Assembly (NCBI GenBank): GCA_902802535.1
Contig: CADCML010000003.1
Span: 62,001 to 126,000 of the forward strand
Reading direction: 5' to 3'
Length of the DNA stretch: 64,000 nucleotides
DNA from: an uncultured Bacteroidia bacterium
GTDB taxonomy: Bacteria; Bacteroidota; Bacteroidia; Bacteroidales; F082
Below the pieces are notes generated by a model. That model had not been told where the DNA came from. It saw nothing but the letters and a program-made list of their open reading frames with translations, and made no database searches. Of the stretch, positions 8,913-17,387 are shown piece by piece (the first letter of the stretch is position 1; each line of letters opens with the position of its first letter). Made by a program: the position numbers and the translations under genes.

Positions 8913-11459
8913 TTACTTTACAAATTTGCCTTTTCTACTCATTCCATTTCCATCCATACCCTCAACCAAATACGCTCCAGTAGCCCATTCAGAAACATCC
9001 AAACGAACTTCCGAAACTCCATTGGCTGAAACAGACTTGACCAGTTGGCCCAAAGCGTTATAAATGTTGATGGTTTGCATCCCTTCGGTTTCGATTGTTA
9101 CAAATGACGAAGCAGGAACAGGATAAATCTTCAAAGATTCCGTTTCATATTGATTTTCAGCAACTCCCGTTGGGTCAAAAGTATCGTTACCGTCGGTAAG
9201 CCATTCGAGGCTGAAATTGTAGAACACCGTTGAATACCCTGATGCGCCCGCGTAAGCCTCCTCAACGTAAAGTCCAATGGTGCCGTCAGGCAGGATGCAG
9301 AGCGAAGAATAAGCCGAACTGTATGGCACAATGCACTTTTTCACGGGCCAAGTCTCGCCTTCGTCGTAACTGACATAAACCGTCACGTCGGTGCGCGAGT
9401 TGCCGTATGGCACTGAATGGAGCAGACGGTTCTTGTCGTGGCCTTGGTTCTCGGAAGTATAGCGAATCATGTCGCCGTTGCAGGCGGGCGCGGTGATGTC
9501 GTACCAAGTGGAAGTGGTAGGTTGCCAAGTCTCGCCACCGTCCTCGGAAATGTTGTACCAGCGGTTACCCGCATGGCGGATGCTCATCAAGATGCGACCG
9601 TCAACCAACTCCGTGACCTTGGCCTCGTCGCCCGAGGTGGAAGCCCGACCTGACACATGCCAAGTCTGGCCGTTGTCATCGGAATATACGGCGTGGTTGT
9701 AAAGCACCTGCTGCGTGTTCTCGCGAATAGCGGCAACGAACATAATACGCCCCGTAGAAGTGCGCAAGCCATTGCCCGAGCCAAAGAACGAGGCGCGCCA
9801 AGTGCGCTGCTCAGGAATAATGCAGTCGTCGCCGAAGATGAAATGGGTGATGTCTTCGGGTTCAGTCCATGTCTGGCCGTTATCGTAACTCTTACAAATA
9901 TAGGTGCGAATCGGATTCGATGGGGTGGAATACCACAAGCCAGGACCACCCACAAAGCCCGCGATGAGGCCGTTGTCGTCGTTGCTCCAAGCCAGTGCGC
10001 AGTCGCCAAAGCCGTGGTTGACACCCGTGCCCAAAGCGATGGTGTAAGGCTCGCTCCAAGTATGGCCGCCGTCGGTACTGCGGTTGCAGACAATGTCAAT
10101 GTCCTCGGGCAGGTCGCCTTCGTTGTATTTGCGTTTGTCGGTGACCGCCACAACGCTACCATCTTTCGCAGTGATGACCGCAGGGATGCGGTAATTGGTT
10201 GAATTATAGTCACCCGGCTGCAAAAGCAAGGTGTGGGCAAGAATGATTTCGCGGTTGCCCGCCGGCGATGGATTGTCTATCGGGAAAGTCTGATTGTCAG
10301 TATATATTGACTTTAGTGAGGCATCGATGACATGGCCTTCAGTAGCTTGGGACGAGACTTGGGCCACTATCCAAAGGTAGTTCATGCCTGAATAAAGATA
10401 CCCTCCAAGGGGGACATAGAAGTTGCCCGAAGCAGGGGCGGCACTGCCAATCAAAGTGGCGCCTTGCAAAGTGCGCTCATCGAAGGCATTGACGGAGCCT
10501 GTGGAATATACCTTAATTCTTTCAATATCGTTTAGGTCGGTGGTGCCTTCAAGGTTGATAATCATGTCCCACATCATAATCGAGGTATTGTCGCCGCCAA
10601 AGTTCACAGCCGCCTTGAGAATCACATCGTTAGGGTTGCCGCGTCCTGTTTTGCGTGTTTCTTGTGTAAGGGTGACATCAAGGATTTCAGGCGGGCCAGG
10701 CAAAGGCATATTCACCAATTGGGCCGTATGCCCATTTTCAGAAATATCCGTTACATGGTTGTTGTAAGGATTTATGTTTTCCAAAGAAAAATCGTAGGCA
10801 GCAAGCAAATGGTTATGCATGGCTGTAGGGAATTCATAAGGATAAGTCAATTCCATGTCAAAGGCGATTTCATTCGGGTCGAGCGCCATGCTGTAGAAAC
10901 GGATGTTGCCAAAAGAGCCGTTGCAAAAGTTGGTCGGTACTCCGCCGCTGTTGCCCGCCCCGACGAACACATCATGCGTGTTGGTCACGGCCCAGTCGCC
11001 GACTGCCGCCGCCCATGCGCTTTGGGTCTCGCCATTGTGATAAATCCGAATCTCGTTGAGGTCACGGTTCACGACAAGCGCAAAATGCATCCACTCCCCT
11101 GCCGGCACCGTTACGCCCGTGTAAACCGACAAGGCATGACCCGAAGTCGAAGTAGGCGTGTTGAGGCCCAAAGACTGGCCCGCACTTCCCGTGCCAAAGA
11201 ACTCATAACCCGTGCGTTCGCTGCCAGCACCTTGCACCGACATGTCGCGCTTGCAGACATAACGCGGAAAACTGGTATAAGTCTCGTTGCGCACCCATCC
11301 CGTGAGGGTAAAACTCTGGTCTGCAGCGATATTGAAGTCTTCATGATGCGGAATGACCATATATTGGTCGGTGCCGTTGAATGTGATGTGATGTGCAGGT
11401 TGCGCGAAGGCAGCCGTCATAGTCATTAGCAGGGCAACAAGAGTAAGGATTTTCTTCAT
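8913..11459 (-). CDS. nanH: Exo-alpha-sialidase (GH33) with LamG-like domain and T9SS sorting domain
   Basis: An 848-residue secreted glycosidase that cleaves terminal sialic acids. Order: signal peptide (1-19); concanavalin/LamG-like domain (about 25-225, HITFNGTDQYM..); BNR-associated N-terminal sialidase domain (about 255-400); catalytic beta-propeller (about 415-760) with the YRIPA motif near residue 421 and Asp-boxes STDGGHTW, SYDNGQTW, SDDNGQTW, SEDGGETW, SYDEGETW; then a T9SS sorting domain (about 775-848, KIYPVPASSFVTIE..). It is longer than minimal NanH (about 540) because of the lectin-like and sorting domains. It is divergent from nqrA. In Bacteroidales such enzymes act at the cell surface on mucin glycans; no sialic-acid catabolic genes are seen nearby. 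Confidence 0.93.
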   Translation of the reverse strand: MKKILTLVALLMTMTAAFAQPAHHITFNGTDQYMVIPHHEDFNIAADQSFTLTGWVRNETYTSFPRYVCKRDMSVQGAGSERTGYEFFGTGSAGQSLGLNTPTSTSGHALSVYTGVTVPAGEWMHFALVVNRDLNEIRIYHNGETQSAWAAAVGDWAVTNTHDVFVGAGNSGGVPTNFCNGSFGNIRFYSMALDPNEIAFDMELTYPYEFPTAMHNHLLAAYDFSLENINPYNNHVTDISENGHTAQLVNMPLPGPPEILDVTLTQETRKTGRGNPNDVILKAAVNFGGDNTSIMMWDMIINLEGTTDLNDIERIKVYSTGSVNAFDERTLQGATLIGSAAPASGNFYVPLGGYLYSGMNYLWIVAQVSSQATEGHVIDASLKSIYTDNQTFPIDNPSPAGNREIILAHTLLLQPGDYNSTNYRIPAVITAKDGSVVAVTDKRKYNEGDLPEDIDIVCNRSTDGGHTWSEPYTIALGTGVNHGFGDCALAWSNDDNGLIAGFVGGPGLWYSTPSNPIRTYICKSYDNGQTWTEPEDITHFIFGDDCIIPEQRTWRASFFGSGNGLRTSTGRIMFVAAIRENTQQVLYNHAVYSDDNGQTWHVSGRASTSGDEAKVTELVDGRILMSIRHAGNRWYNISEDGGETWQPTTSTWYDITAPACNGDMIRYTSENQGHDKNRLLHSVPYGNSRTDVTVYVSYDEGETWPVKKCIVPYSSAYSSLCILPDGTIGLYVEEAYAGASGYSTVFYNFSLEWLTDGNDTFDPTGVAENQYETESLKIYPVPASSFVTIETEGMQTINIYNALGQLVKSVSANGVSEVRLDVSEWATGAYLVEGMDGNGMSRKGKFVK

Positions 11460-11538
11460 GGCGATAGATTTATTGGATTAAACATCAGTATATTGGGTGC
11501 AAAACTAACAAACTTTCGGATATTAAACAACATTTTCC

Positions 11539-11546
11539 TATTTTTG
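11539..11546 (+). promoter_or_regulatory. -7 box of the nqr operon
   Basis: TATTTTTG matches the Bacteroidetes -7 consensus and ends 10 bases before the nqrA ATG, which implies a leader of only about five bases. The -33 side is weak (TTTCGG region near 11514). Confidence 0.5.
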
Positions 11547-11556
11547 CCTCGCGAAT

Positions 11557-13017
11557 ATGCCAGAAACGATTACCATACGAAAAGGATTGGACATTCCCAT
11601 CGGTGGAACAGCTGAGTTGCTCCTCACCGATGCACGGAGCATCACGACATACGCCGTAAAACCTACTGATTTCGTAGGACTTACACCGCGTTTGGTCGTT
11701 GAGGAAGGCGACACCGTTCATGTTGGCGATGCCTTGTTTGTGGACAAGCACGACGAGCGCATTCGTTTCACTTCGCCTGTCAATGGACAGGTGAAAGCCA
11801 TTGTGAGAGGCGAGAAACGGAAACTCTTGGAGGTGGTTGTAAAAGCGGATTACAAATCCGCGGGTTCGATAGGCTCGGATTGCAAATCCTCGCCAACTCC
11901 AAGGATGCAAACTGCTGAAGAAATCAAGGCGGCTATGTTGCAATGCGGACTTTGGCCGATGTTGCGTCAACGACCTTTTGGCACGGTAGCCAATCCCGAC
12001 GACAAGCCTAAAGCCATATTTGTCAGTGCCTTCGATAGTGCGCCTTTGGCACCTGATTATGATTTCGTTCTTCAAGGCAGGGAAACGTATTTTGCAAAAG
12101 GCATTGAGGTCTTGACCTTATTGACCGAGGGGTTAGTGCATGTTTGTTTTAGACCTGATCAAAATCTATCCAATGTTTTTGGAGAGGGCAGACCCATGGG
12201 TCTGCCCCTACGGGTTGTTACCCATTATATTAAAGGGCCTCATCCGGCGGGTAACATCGGCACCCAAATCGCCCACATCGACCCTATTAATAAAGGTGAG
12301 GTGGTCTGGACGATGAACGTTCAGGATGTGGCCGTGTTGGGCGAGTTGGTCACAACAGGGGTTTACCGTCCCGAGAAGGTCATCGCCGTGGCTGGGCCCA
12401 ATATCAAGAACCCGCATTATTACCGCATTAAGGCGGGTTCTTGTCTGAATGAAATCGTTAATAGTCAATTGCTTAACAACGAATTTCCCAAGATGGATGT
12501 TGACAATTCCGCAAAGGAAAACCGCGTCATCTCTGGCAACATTCTGAGCGGCACGCAAATTACCGCCGACGGTTTCCTTGGCGCTTATGACGATTTGGTG
12601 AGCATCCTCCCCGAGGGCGACTATTACGACTTCATGGGTTGGCTCATGCCTGGCTTCAGGAAGTTCAGTTTTTCGCGCACATTCCTCAGCGGTTTCATGC
12701 CGAAGAGCACGTTCAAACCATTGGGAATCAATTTACCACGTTTCGAAAACCTTTGGAAATTTGATACCAACACCCATGGTGATGAGCGACCGTTGGTCTT
12801 CACGGGCAACTTCGAGCGGGTCTTCCCCTTCGACATCTACCCCAACCAACTCATCAAGGCCTGCATCGTCGGCGACATTGACTTGATGGAGAATCTCGGC
12901 ATTTACGAGGTTGAACCTGAGGACTTTGCACTTTGTGAGTTTGTTGATACTTCTAAGACTGATATTCAAGCGATTATCCGCGAGGCATTGGAAAAACTGA
13001 GAAAGGAGGCTTTGTGA
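11557..13017 (+). CDS. nqrA: Na+-translocating NADH:quinone reductase subunit A
   Basis: A 486-residue cytoplasmic subunit of the sodium-pumping NADH:ubiquinone/menaquinone reductase, longer than the usual about 450. Family motifs include FVSAFDSAPLAPDYDF, GPHPAGNIG and INKGEVVWT. The extra length is explained by two palindromic-repeat insertions read in frame: one adding the segment ADYKSAGSIGSDCKSSP (about residues 97-113) and one adding GEGRPMGLPLRVV (about residues 209-221). First gene of nqrABCDEF, overlapping nqrB by one base (TGATG). Confidence 0.95.
   Translation: MPETITIRKGLDIPIGGTAELLLTDARSITTYAVKPTDFVGLTPRLVVEEGDTVHVGDALFVDKHDERIRFTSPVNGQVKAIVRGEKRKLLEVVVKADYKSAGSIGSDCKSSPTPRMQTAEEIKAAMLQCGLWPMLRQRPFGTVANPDDKPKAIFVSAFDSAPLAPDYDFVLQGRETYFAKGIEVLTLLTEGLVHVCFRPDQNLSNVFGEGRPMGLPLRVVTHYIKGPHPAGNIGTQIAHIDPINKGEVVWTMNVQDVAVLGELVTTGVYRPEKVIAVAGPNIKNPHYYRIKAGSCLNEIVNSQLLNNEFPKMDVDNSAKENRVISGNILSGTQITADGFLGAYDDLVSILPEGDYYDFMGWLMPGFRKFSFSRTFLSGFMPKSTFKPLGINLPRFENLWKFDTNTHGDERPLVFTGNFERVFPFDIYPNQLIKACIVGDIDLMENLGIYEVEPEDFALCEFVDTSKTDIQAIIREALEKLRKEAL
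11845..11893. repeat. Palindromic element inserted in frame in nqrA (first)
   Basis: GCGGATTACAAATCCGC (11845-11861) is a perfect palindrome with 7-base arms around ACA. It is followed after 15 bases by GGATTGCAAATCC (11877-11889), a second palindrome of the same design. The whole element keeps the frame and encodes a Ser/Lys-rich loop not expected in NqrA. Confidence 0.7.
12186..12216. repeat. Palindromic element inserted in frame in nqrA (second)
   Basis: Bases 12186-12207 form a perfect 22-bp palindrome (arms GGGCAGACCCA and its complement), followed by CCTACGGG. It encodes part of GEGRPMGLPLR just before the conserved GPHPAGN motif. The core TCTG-CCCCTACGGG resembles the intergenic element near 46780, so both may belong to one dispersed family. 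Confidence 0.7.
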
Positions 13018-14204
13018 TGTTCAACAACTTGAGGCATTTCATCGACAAAATCAAGCCGAATTTCGTGGAAGGCGGCAAATTTGCTTGGCTTCAAAGCACT
13101 TTTGAAGCTTTCGAGACTTTTGCTTTCACTCCGAATCGAGTCACGAAACGCGGCTGCCATGTGCGCGATGCCGTCGACCTGAAACGCGCCATGATTACGG
13201 TGGTCATCGCCCTCGCTCCAGCCATGCTTTTTGGTATGTGGAACATTGGCTATCAAACCTCATTGCATTTGGCAGATTGGCCTTTTAAGTTGGGTACTAT
13301 AGCCAGTTGGTGGTACTGCCTTTGGTTCGGTTTTTTGAGGATGCTCCCCATGCTGGCGGTATCATATATTGTCGGTTTGGGCATTGAGTTCACCTTTGCC
13401 CAGATACGCCACCACGAAGTGAACGAAGGCTTTCTGGTCACGGGATTCCTTATTCCGATGATTGTGCCTGTTACCACACCTTTGTGGCAACTTGCGCTCG
13501 CCACTGCCTTTGCCGTCATCATTGGCAAGGAGGTTTTCGGCGGCACAGGCATGAACTTCCTCAACCCCGCCTTGGTGGCGCGCGCTTTCCTTTTCTTCGC
13601 CTATCCCACTCGCATGTCGGGCGACAACGTCTGGATTGCCGCCGACCTCTGGGGCACCGATGCCATCACAAGCGCTACACCTTTGGCGGAATTGGCTGCC
13701 GGAATACACCCCTCGGTTTCCGCTTTGGATATGTTTATTGGAACGATACCAGGCTCTACTTGCGAAACTTCGGTCATTGCCATTCTGTTGGGTGCGTTGT
13801 TCCTATTGTTCACAGGCATTGCCAGTTGGCGCATCATGCTCTCCGTCATCTTGGGCGCTGGCCTTATGGGCTTGCTATTCAACGCCATCGGCACCAACGC
13901 CTACATGCAACTGCCGTTCTACTACCATTACCTAATGGGCGGCTTTATGTTCGGTGCGGTTTTCATGGCCACCGACCCTGTCACGGCAGCACAGACCAAC
14001 GCGGGTAAGTGGATTTACGGTCTACTCATCGGCATCTTTGCCGTGATGCTGCGCGTCATCAATCCTGCCTATCCCGAAGGCATGATGCTTAGCATTTTGC
14101 TGATGAACTGCTTCGCCCCACTTATCGACCACTGCATTGTTGCCCGTAATATCAGAATGCGCCAAAAACGCGCCTTTGTCAAATCTAAAGCCACTGTCCA
14201 ATGA
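13017..14204 (+). CDS. nqrB: Na+-translocating NADH:quinone reductase subunit B
   Basis: A 395-residue integral membrane subunit with about ten helices; it carries riboflavin and a covalent FMN in the family. The FMN attachment Thr fits GSTCETS (about residue 245; family motif SGAT-like, the loop is unusual here). Motifs ITVVIALAPAMLFGMWN and MATDPVTAAQTN are characteristic. The start is taken as the ATG at 13017 overlapping the nqrA stop, with AGGAGG about 10 bases upstream; a GTG one codon earlier is possible. Overlaps nqrC by four bases (ATGA). Confidence 0.95.
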   Translation: MFNNLRHFIDKIKPNFVEGGKFAWLQSTFEAFETFAFTPNRVTKRGCHVRDAVDLKRAMITVVIALAPAMLFGMWNIGYQTSLHLADWPFKLGTIASWWYCLWFGFLRMLPMLAVSYIVGLGIEFTFAQIRHHEVNEGFLVTGFLIPMIVPVTTPLWQLALATAFAVIIGKEVFGGTGMNFLNPALVARAFLFFAYPTRMSGDNVWIAADLWGTDAITSATPLAELAAGIHPSVSALDMFIGTIPGSTCETSVIAILLGALFLLFTGIASWRIMLSVILGAGLMGLLFNAIGTNAYMQLPFYYHYLMGGFMFGAVFMATDPVTAAQTNAGKWIYGLLIGIFAVMLRVINPAYPEGMMLSILLMNCFAPLIDHCIVARNIRMRQKRAFVKSKATVQ

Positions 14205-14806
14205 AGAAAGACATCAATAGCAATGGTTATATCTTCATGTACGCCACAGTTTTAGTGATTGTGGTAGCAGTCTTGCTCACGGCAGCGGCATTGTGGCTCC
14301 AGCCATTCCAAGAGCGCAACGAGAAGAATGAAAAACGCATCAACATCCTTCGGGCAGCGGGTATCCCCGATGTGAACAAGGACAACGCCGCAAAGCTTTT
14401 CGAGCAGCATTGCACCGCATCGTTTCTGTTGGATGAAAATGGAAACGCGGTAGAAGATGGAACTTTGCCGCTGTTTGTCATCGACCGGAAAATCAGCGTC
14501 ATTCCCATGAAAGGCAACGGACTTTGGGGACCGATTAGCGGTTACCTCGCCATCGCCGCCGATGGCAACACGATTTTAGGAGCCAATTTTGACCACAAGT
14601 CGGAAACACCCGGACTAGGTGGTGAAATCACCACGGAGAAGTTTCAAAGCCAATTCAGCAGCAAGCAAATCAGAAAAGATGGCCAGTTGATTCCCATAGA
14701 ATTCGATGCCATCACGGGAGCAACGAAGACCTCAAATGGCGTTAAAGAAATGATTGACAATACTTTGGAGGCGTATGCACCTTTCTTTGAAAAACTAAAG
14801 CCATGA
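14201..14806 (+). CDS. nqrC: Na+-translocating NADH:quinone reductase subunit C
   Basis: A 201-residue periplasm-facing subunit with one N-terminal membrane helix (about 10-32, YIFMYATVLVIVVAVLLTAA) and an FMN-binding domain. ETPGLGGEI and the attachment motif ITGATKTS (Thr in GAT, about residue 177) are present. ATGA overlaps on both sides indicate translational coupling with nqrB and nqrD. Somewhat shorter than the about 230-260 residues of proteobacterial NqrC, as is usual in Bacteroidetes. Confidence 0.94.
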   Translation: MKKDINSNGYIFMYATVLVIVVAVLLTAAALWLQPFQERNEKNEKRINILRAAGIPDVNKDNAAKLFEQHCTASFLLDENGNAVEDGTLPLFVIDRKISVIPMKGNGLWGPISGYLAIAADGNTILGANFDHKSETPGLGGEITTEKFQSQFSSKQIRKDGQLIPIEFDAITGATKTSNGVKEMIDNTLEAYAPFFEKLKP

Positions 14807-15429
14807 CCAACTTCAAAAAACTCATCATAGAACCCCTGCGAAAAACGAATCCCGTCACTGTGTTGGTGCTGGGCATCTGCTCCTGCCTCGCCGTGACGGC
14901 CCAGTTGAAGCCCGCCTTGGTGATGGGCGCCTCCGTGACCGTGGTGACAGCACTCTCCAACTTCATCATTTCCTTGTTGCGCAAAGGCATCCCGTCACGC
15001 ATCCGCATCATCGTGCAACTTGTTGTGGTGGCTACTTTGGTCATTTTGATTGACCAGTTCTTGAAAGCTTTCGCCTACGATGTCAGCAAGCAACTCTCTG
15101 TTTATGTGGGTCTTATCATCACCAACTGCATCATCATGGGTCGTTTGGAAGCTTTCGCCTTATCGCATGAACCTTGGGAGTCATTTTTGGATGGATTAGG
15201 CAACGGACTGGGTTACAGCTTGATACTTGTCATCGTGGCTTTTTTCCGCGAGTTGTTTGGCTCAGGGACATTGTTAGGTTACCAAGTCATTCCACAATCC
15301 TTCTACGAGGCTGGCTATCAAAACAACGGCCTCATGATTTTGCCACCGATGGCATTAATCGTCGTGGGCATCATCATTTGGATACAGCGCACCCGAAACC
15401 CCGAAATGCAGGAAAACAACCAAAAATAA
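14803..15429 (+). CDS. nqrD: Na+-translocating NADH:quinone reductase subunit D
   Basis: A 208-residue, six-helix membrane subunit of the Rnf/Nqr D/E family. Characteristic features are NPVTVLVLGICSCLAVT near the N-terminus, the mid-helix IITNCIIMGRLEAFA with the conserved Cys that helps bind the intramembrane 2Fe-2S centre, and FFRELFGSGTLLG. It overlaps nqrC by four bases and is followed by nqrE after six bases. Confidence 0.95.
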   Translation: MTNFKKLIIEPLRKTNPVTVLVLGICSCLAVTAQLKPALVMGASVTVVTALSNFIISLLRKGIPSRIRIIVQLVVVATLVILIDQFLKAFAYDVSKQLSVYVGLIITNCIIMGRLEAFALSHEPWESFLDGLGNGLGYSLILVIVAFFRELFGSGTLLGYQVIPQSFYEAGYQNNGLMILPPMALIVVGIIIWIQRTRNPEMQENNQK

Positions 15430-15435
15430 GCGGCC

Positions 15436-16050
15436 ATGGAACTCTTCAACCTCTTCATAAAATCCGTCTTTGTAGACAATATGATTTTCGCATACTTTTT
15501 GGGTATGTGCTCATATCTTGCCGTGTCAAAGACCGTCAAGACCAGTGCGGGGTTGGGGCTTGCCGTAACTTTTGTGTTGGTGGTCACCGTTCCAGTCAAC
15601 TATTTGGTCAACAAATACTTGTTGGCACCTGGGGCTTTGGCGTGGATTAGCCCCAAATTGGCCTCGATCGATTTGAGTTTCCTGACTTATATCTTATTTA
15701 TCGCCATCATTGCCGCCATCGTTCAGATTTTGGAGATGGTAATTGAGACTTTCACGCCGTCGCTGTATTCTGCTTTGGGTATCTTCCTCCCATTGATAGC
15801 GGTGAACTGCGCCATTTTGGGTTGCTCGCTATTCATGCAGGAACGCGGCTTCAGCAATGTCGGCGAAGCGGCAGTATTCGGCCTCGGCTCGGGTCTTGGT
15901 TGGCTTTTAGCCATCGTTGGCATTGCTGCCATTCGAGAAAAACTACGTTACTCAAAGATACCAAAAGGCTTGCAAGGCGTAGGCATCTCGTTCATTATCA
16001 CTGGTTTGATGGGTATTGCCTTTATGGCGTTTATGGGCATAAAACTTTAA
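15436..16050 (+). CDS. nqrE: Na+-translocating NADH:quinone reductase subunit E
   Basis: A 204-residue, six-helix membrane subunit homologous to NqrD with inverted topology. Motifs: FVDNMIFAYFLGMCSYLAVS at the N-terminus, LPLIAVNCAILGCSLFM with the conserved Cys, and AAIREKLRYSKIPKGLQG near the C-terminus. Together with NqrD it forms the intramembrane iron-sulfur site and sodium path. Fifth gene of the operon, four bases before nqrF. Confidence 0.95.
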   Translation: MELFNLFIKSVFVDNMIFAYFLGMCSYLAVSKTVKTSAGLGLAVTFVLVVTVPVNYLVNKYLLAPGALAWISPKLASIDLSFLTYILFIAIIAAIVQILEMVIETFTPSLYSALGIFLPLIAVNCAILGCSLFMQERGFSNVGEAAVFGLGSGLGWLLAIVGIAAIREKLRYSKIPKGLQGVGISFIITGLMGIAFMAFMGIKL

Positions 16051-16054
16051 GCGT

Positions 16055-17377
16055 ATGAACCTCACCACCACATTGATATTAAGCATCGCCGTTTTCTTAG
16101 GCATTGTGCTACTGCTCGTCGCCTTGCTGCTCATTGTGCGCAATAAGTTGATGCCCAAGGGCAAAGTAAAAATCACCATCAATGGGGAAAAGGAATTGGA
16201 GGTTTCATCAGGCAATTCTTTGATGGCCACATTGTCTGACAATCAAGTGTTTCTGCCTTCGGCCTGTGGCGGCAAAGGCAACTGCGGCCAGTGCAAATGT
16301 CGCGTGGTGGAAGGTGGGGGGAGCATTTTGCCCACCGAGGTCGGTTTCTTCTCGCGCAAGCAAATCCAAGAGCATTGGCGCTTGGGTTGTCAGGTGAAAG
16401 TGAAAGAGGACTTGAAGATTTTGGTACCGCAGTCGGTGCTCGACGTCAAGGAATATGAATGTACGGTGGTCAGCAACCGCAACGTGGCCACTTTCATCAA
16501 AGAGTTCAAGGTGCAGCTGCCCGAAGGCGCACACATGGACTTCATCCCTGGCTCATACGCTCAAATCCGCATCCCGAAATTCAACCTTAGTTATGCCGAC
16601 TTCGACAAGGAACTCATTGGCGCTGAATATCTTCCTTCGTGGGAGAAATTCAAGATGTTCGACCTGTGTTGCGTCAACACCGAGCCGACCATCCGCGCCT
16701 ATTCCATGGCCAACTATCCCGCCGAGGGCGACGTCTTCATGCTGACCGTGCGTATCGCCACACCACCGTTCAAGCCTGACCATTCCGGATTTATGAATGT
16801 CAATCCAGGCGTGGCCTCGTCTTATATTTTCTCTTTAAAACCAGGAGACAAAGTGCTGATGTCTGGTCCTTTTGGCGAGTTCCATGTCAAGGAGCATAAC
16901 ACAGCAGAGGACGGCCCTTCGACAGGCTCAGGGACCTTGCTTCCAGAAATGATTTGGGTGGGTGGTGGTGCTGGTATGGCTCCCTTGCGGGCACAAATCA
17001 TGCACCTGACGCGTACCATGAATGTCAGAGACCGCGAAATGCACTATTTCTACGGTGCTCGCGCTTTGAACGAGGTCTTCTATCTGCAAGATTTCCTGCA
17101 ACTTGAACAAGATTTCCCGAATTTCCATTTCCACCTCGCCTTAGACCGTCCCGACCCCGCCGCCGATACGGCAAGCGTGAAGTATACCGCTGGTTTTGTG
17201 CACAATGTGATGTACGAAACCTATCTGAAAGACCATCCCGCACCGGAGGACATTGAATACTACATGTGCGGTCCCGGCCCGATGAGTGCCGCTGTGGTCA
17301 ATATGCTTGACAATCTGGGCGTTGCGCCTGAGAACATCCTTTATGATGACTTTGGCGGCGGAGAGAAGAAAAACTAA
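16055..17377 (+). CDS. nqrF: Na+-translocating NADH:quinone reductase subunit F (NADH-oxidising)
   Basis: A 440-residue electron entry subunit: one N-terminal membrane helix (about 5-28), a 2Fe-2S ferredoxin domain with ACGGKGNCGQCKC (about 71-83), an FAD domain with RAYSMANYP, and an NAD(H) domain with VGGGAGMAPLR and YMCGPGPM. Before VGGGAGM there is an extra segment EDGPSTGSGTLLPE, encoded by a dispersed-repeat insertion, making this protein longer than the usual about 410-425. Last gene of the operon; converges on pyrG with a 10-base gap. Confidence 0.95.
   Translation: MNLTTTLILSIAVFLGIVLLLVALLLIVRNKLMPKGKVKITINGEKELEVSSGNSLMATLSDNQVFLPSACGGKGNCGQCKCRVVEGGGSILPTEVGFFSRKQIQEHWRLGCQVKVKEDLKILVPQSVLDVKEYECTVVSNRNVATFIKEFKVQLPEGAHMDFIPGSYAQIRIPKFNLSYADFDKELIGAEYLPSWEKFKMFDLCCVNTEPTIRAYSMANYPAEGDVFMLTVRIATPPFKPDHSGFMNVNPGVASSYIFSLKPGDKVLMSGPFGEFHVKEHNTAEDGPSTGSGTLLPEMIWVGGGAGMAPLRAQIMHLTRTMNVRDREMHYFYGARALNEVFYLQDFLQLEQDFPNFHFHLALDRPDPAADTASVKYTAGFVHNVMYETYLKDHPAPEDIEYYMCGPGPMSAAVVNMLDNLGVAPENILYDDFGGGEKKN
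16913..16934. repeat. Dispersed repeat inserted in frame in nqrF
   Basis: The core CCTTCGACAGGCTCAGG with CCCT/AGGG complementary ends is the same as that in nrdJ at 61788-61804. It encodes PSTGSG in both proteins and lies in a loop between the FAD and NAD domains. Confidence 0.65.
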
Positions 17378-17387
17378 TTTGTATAAC

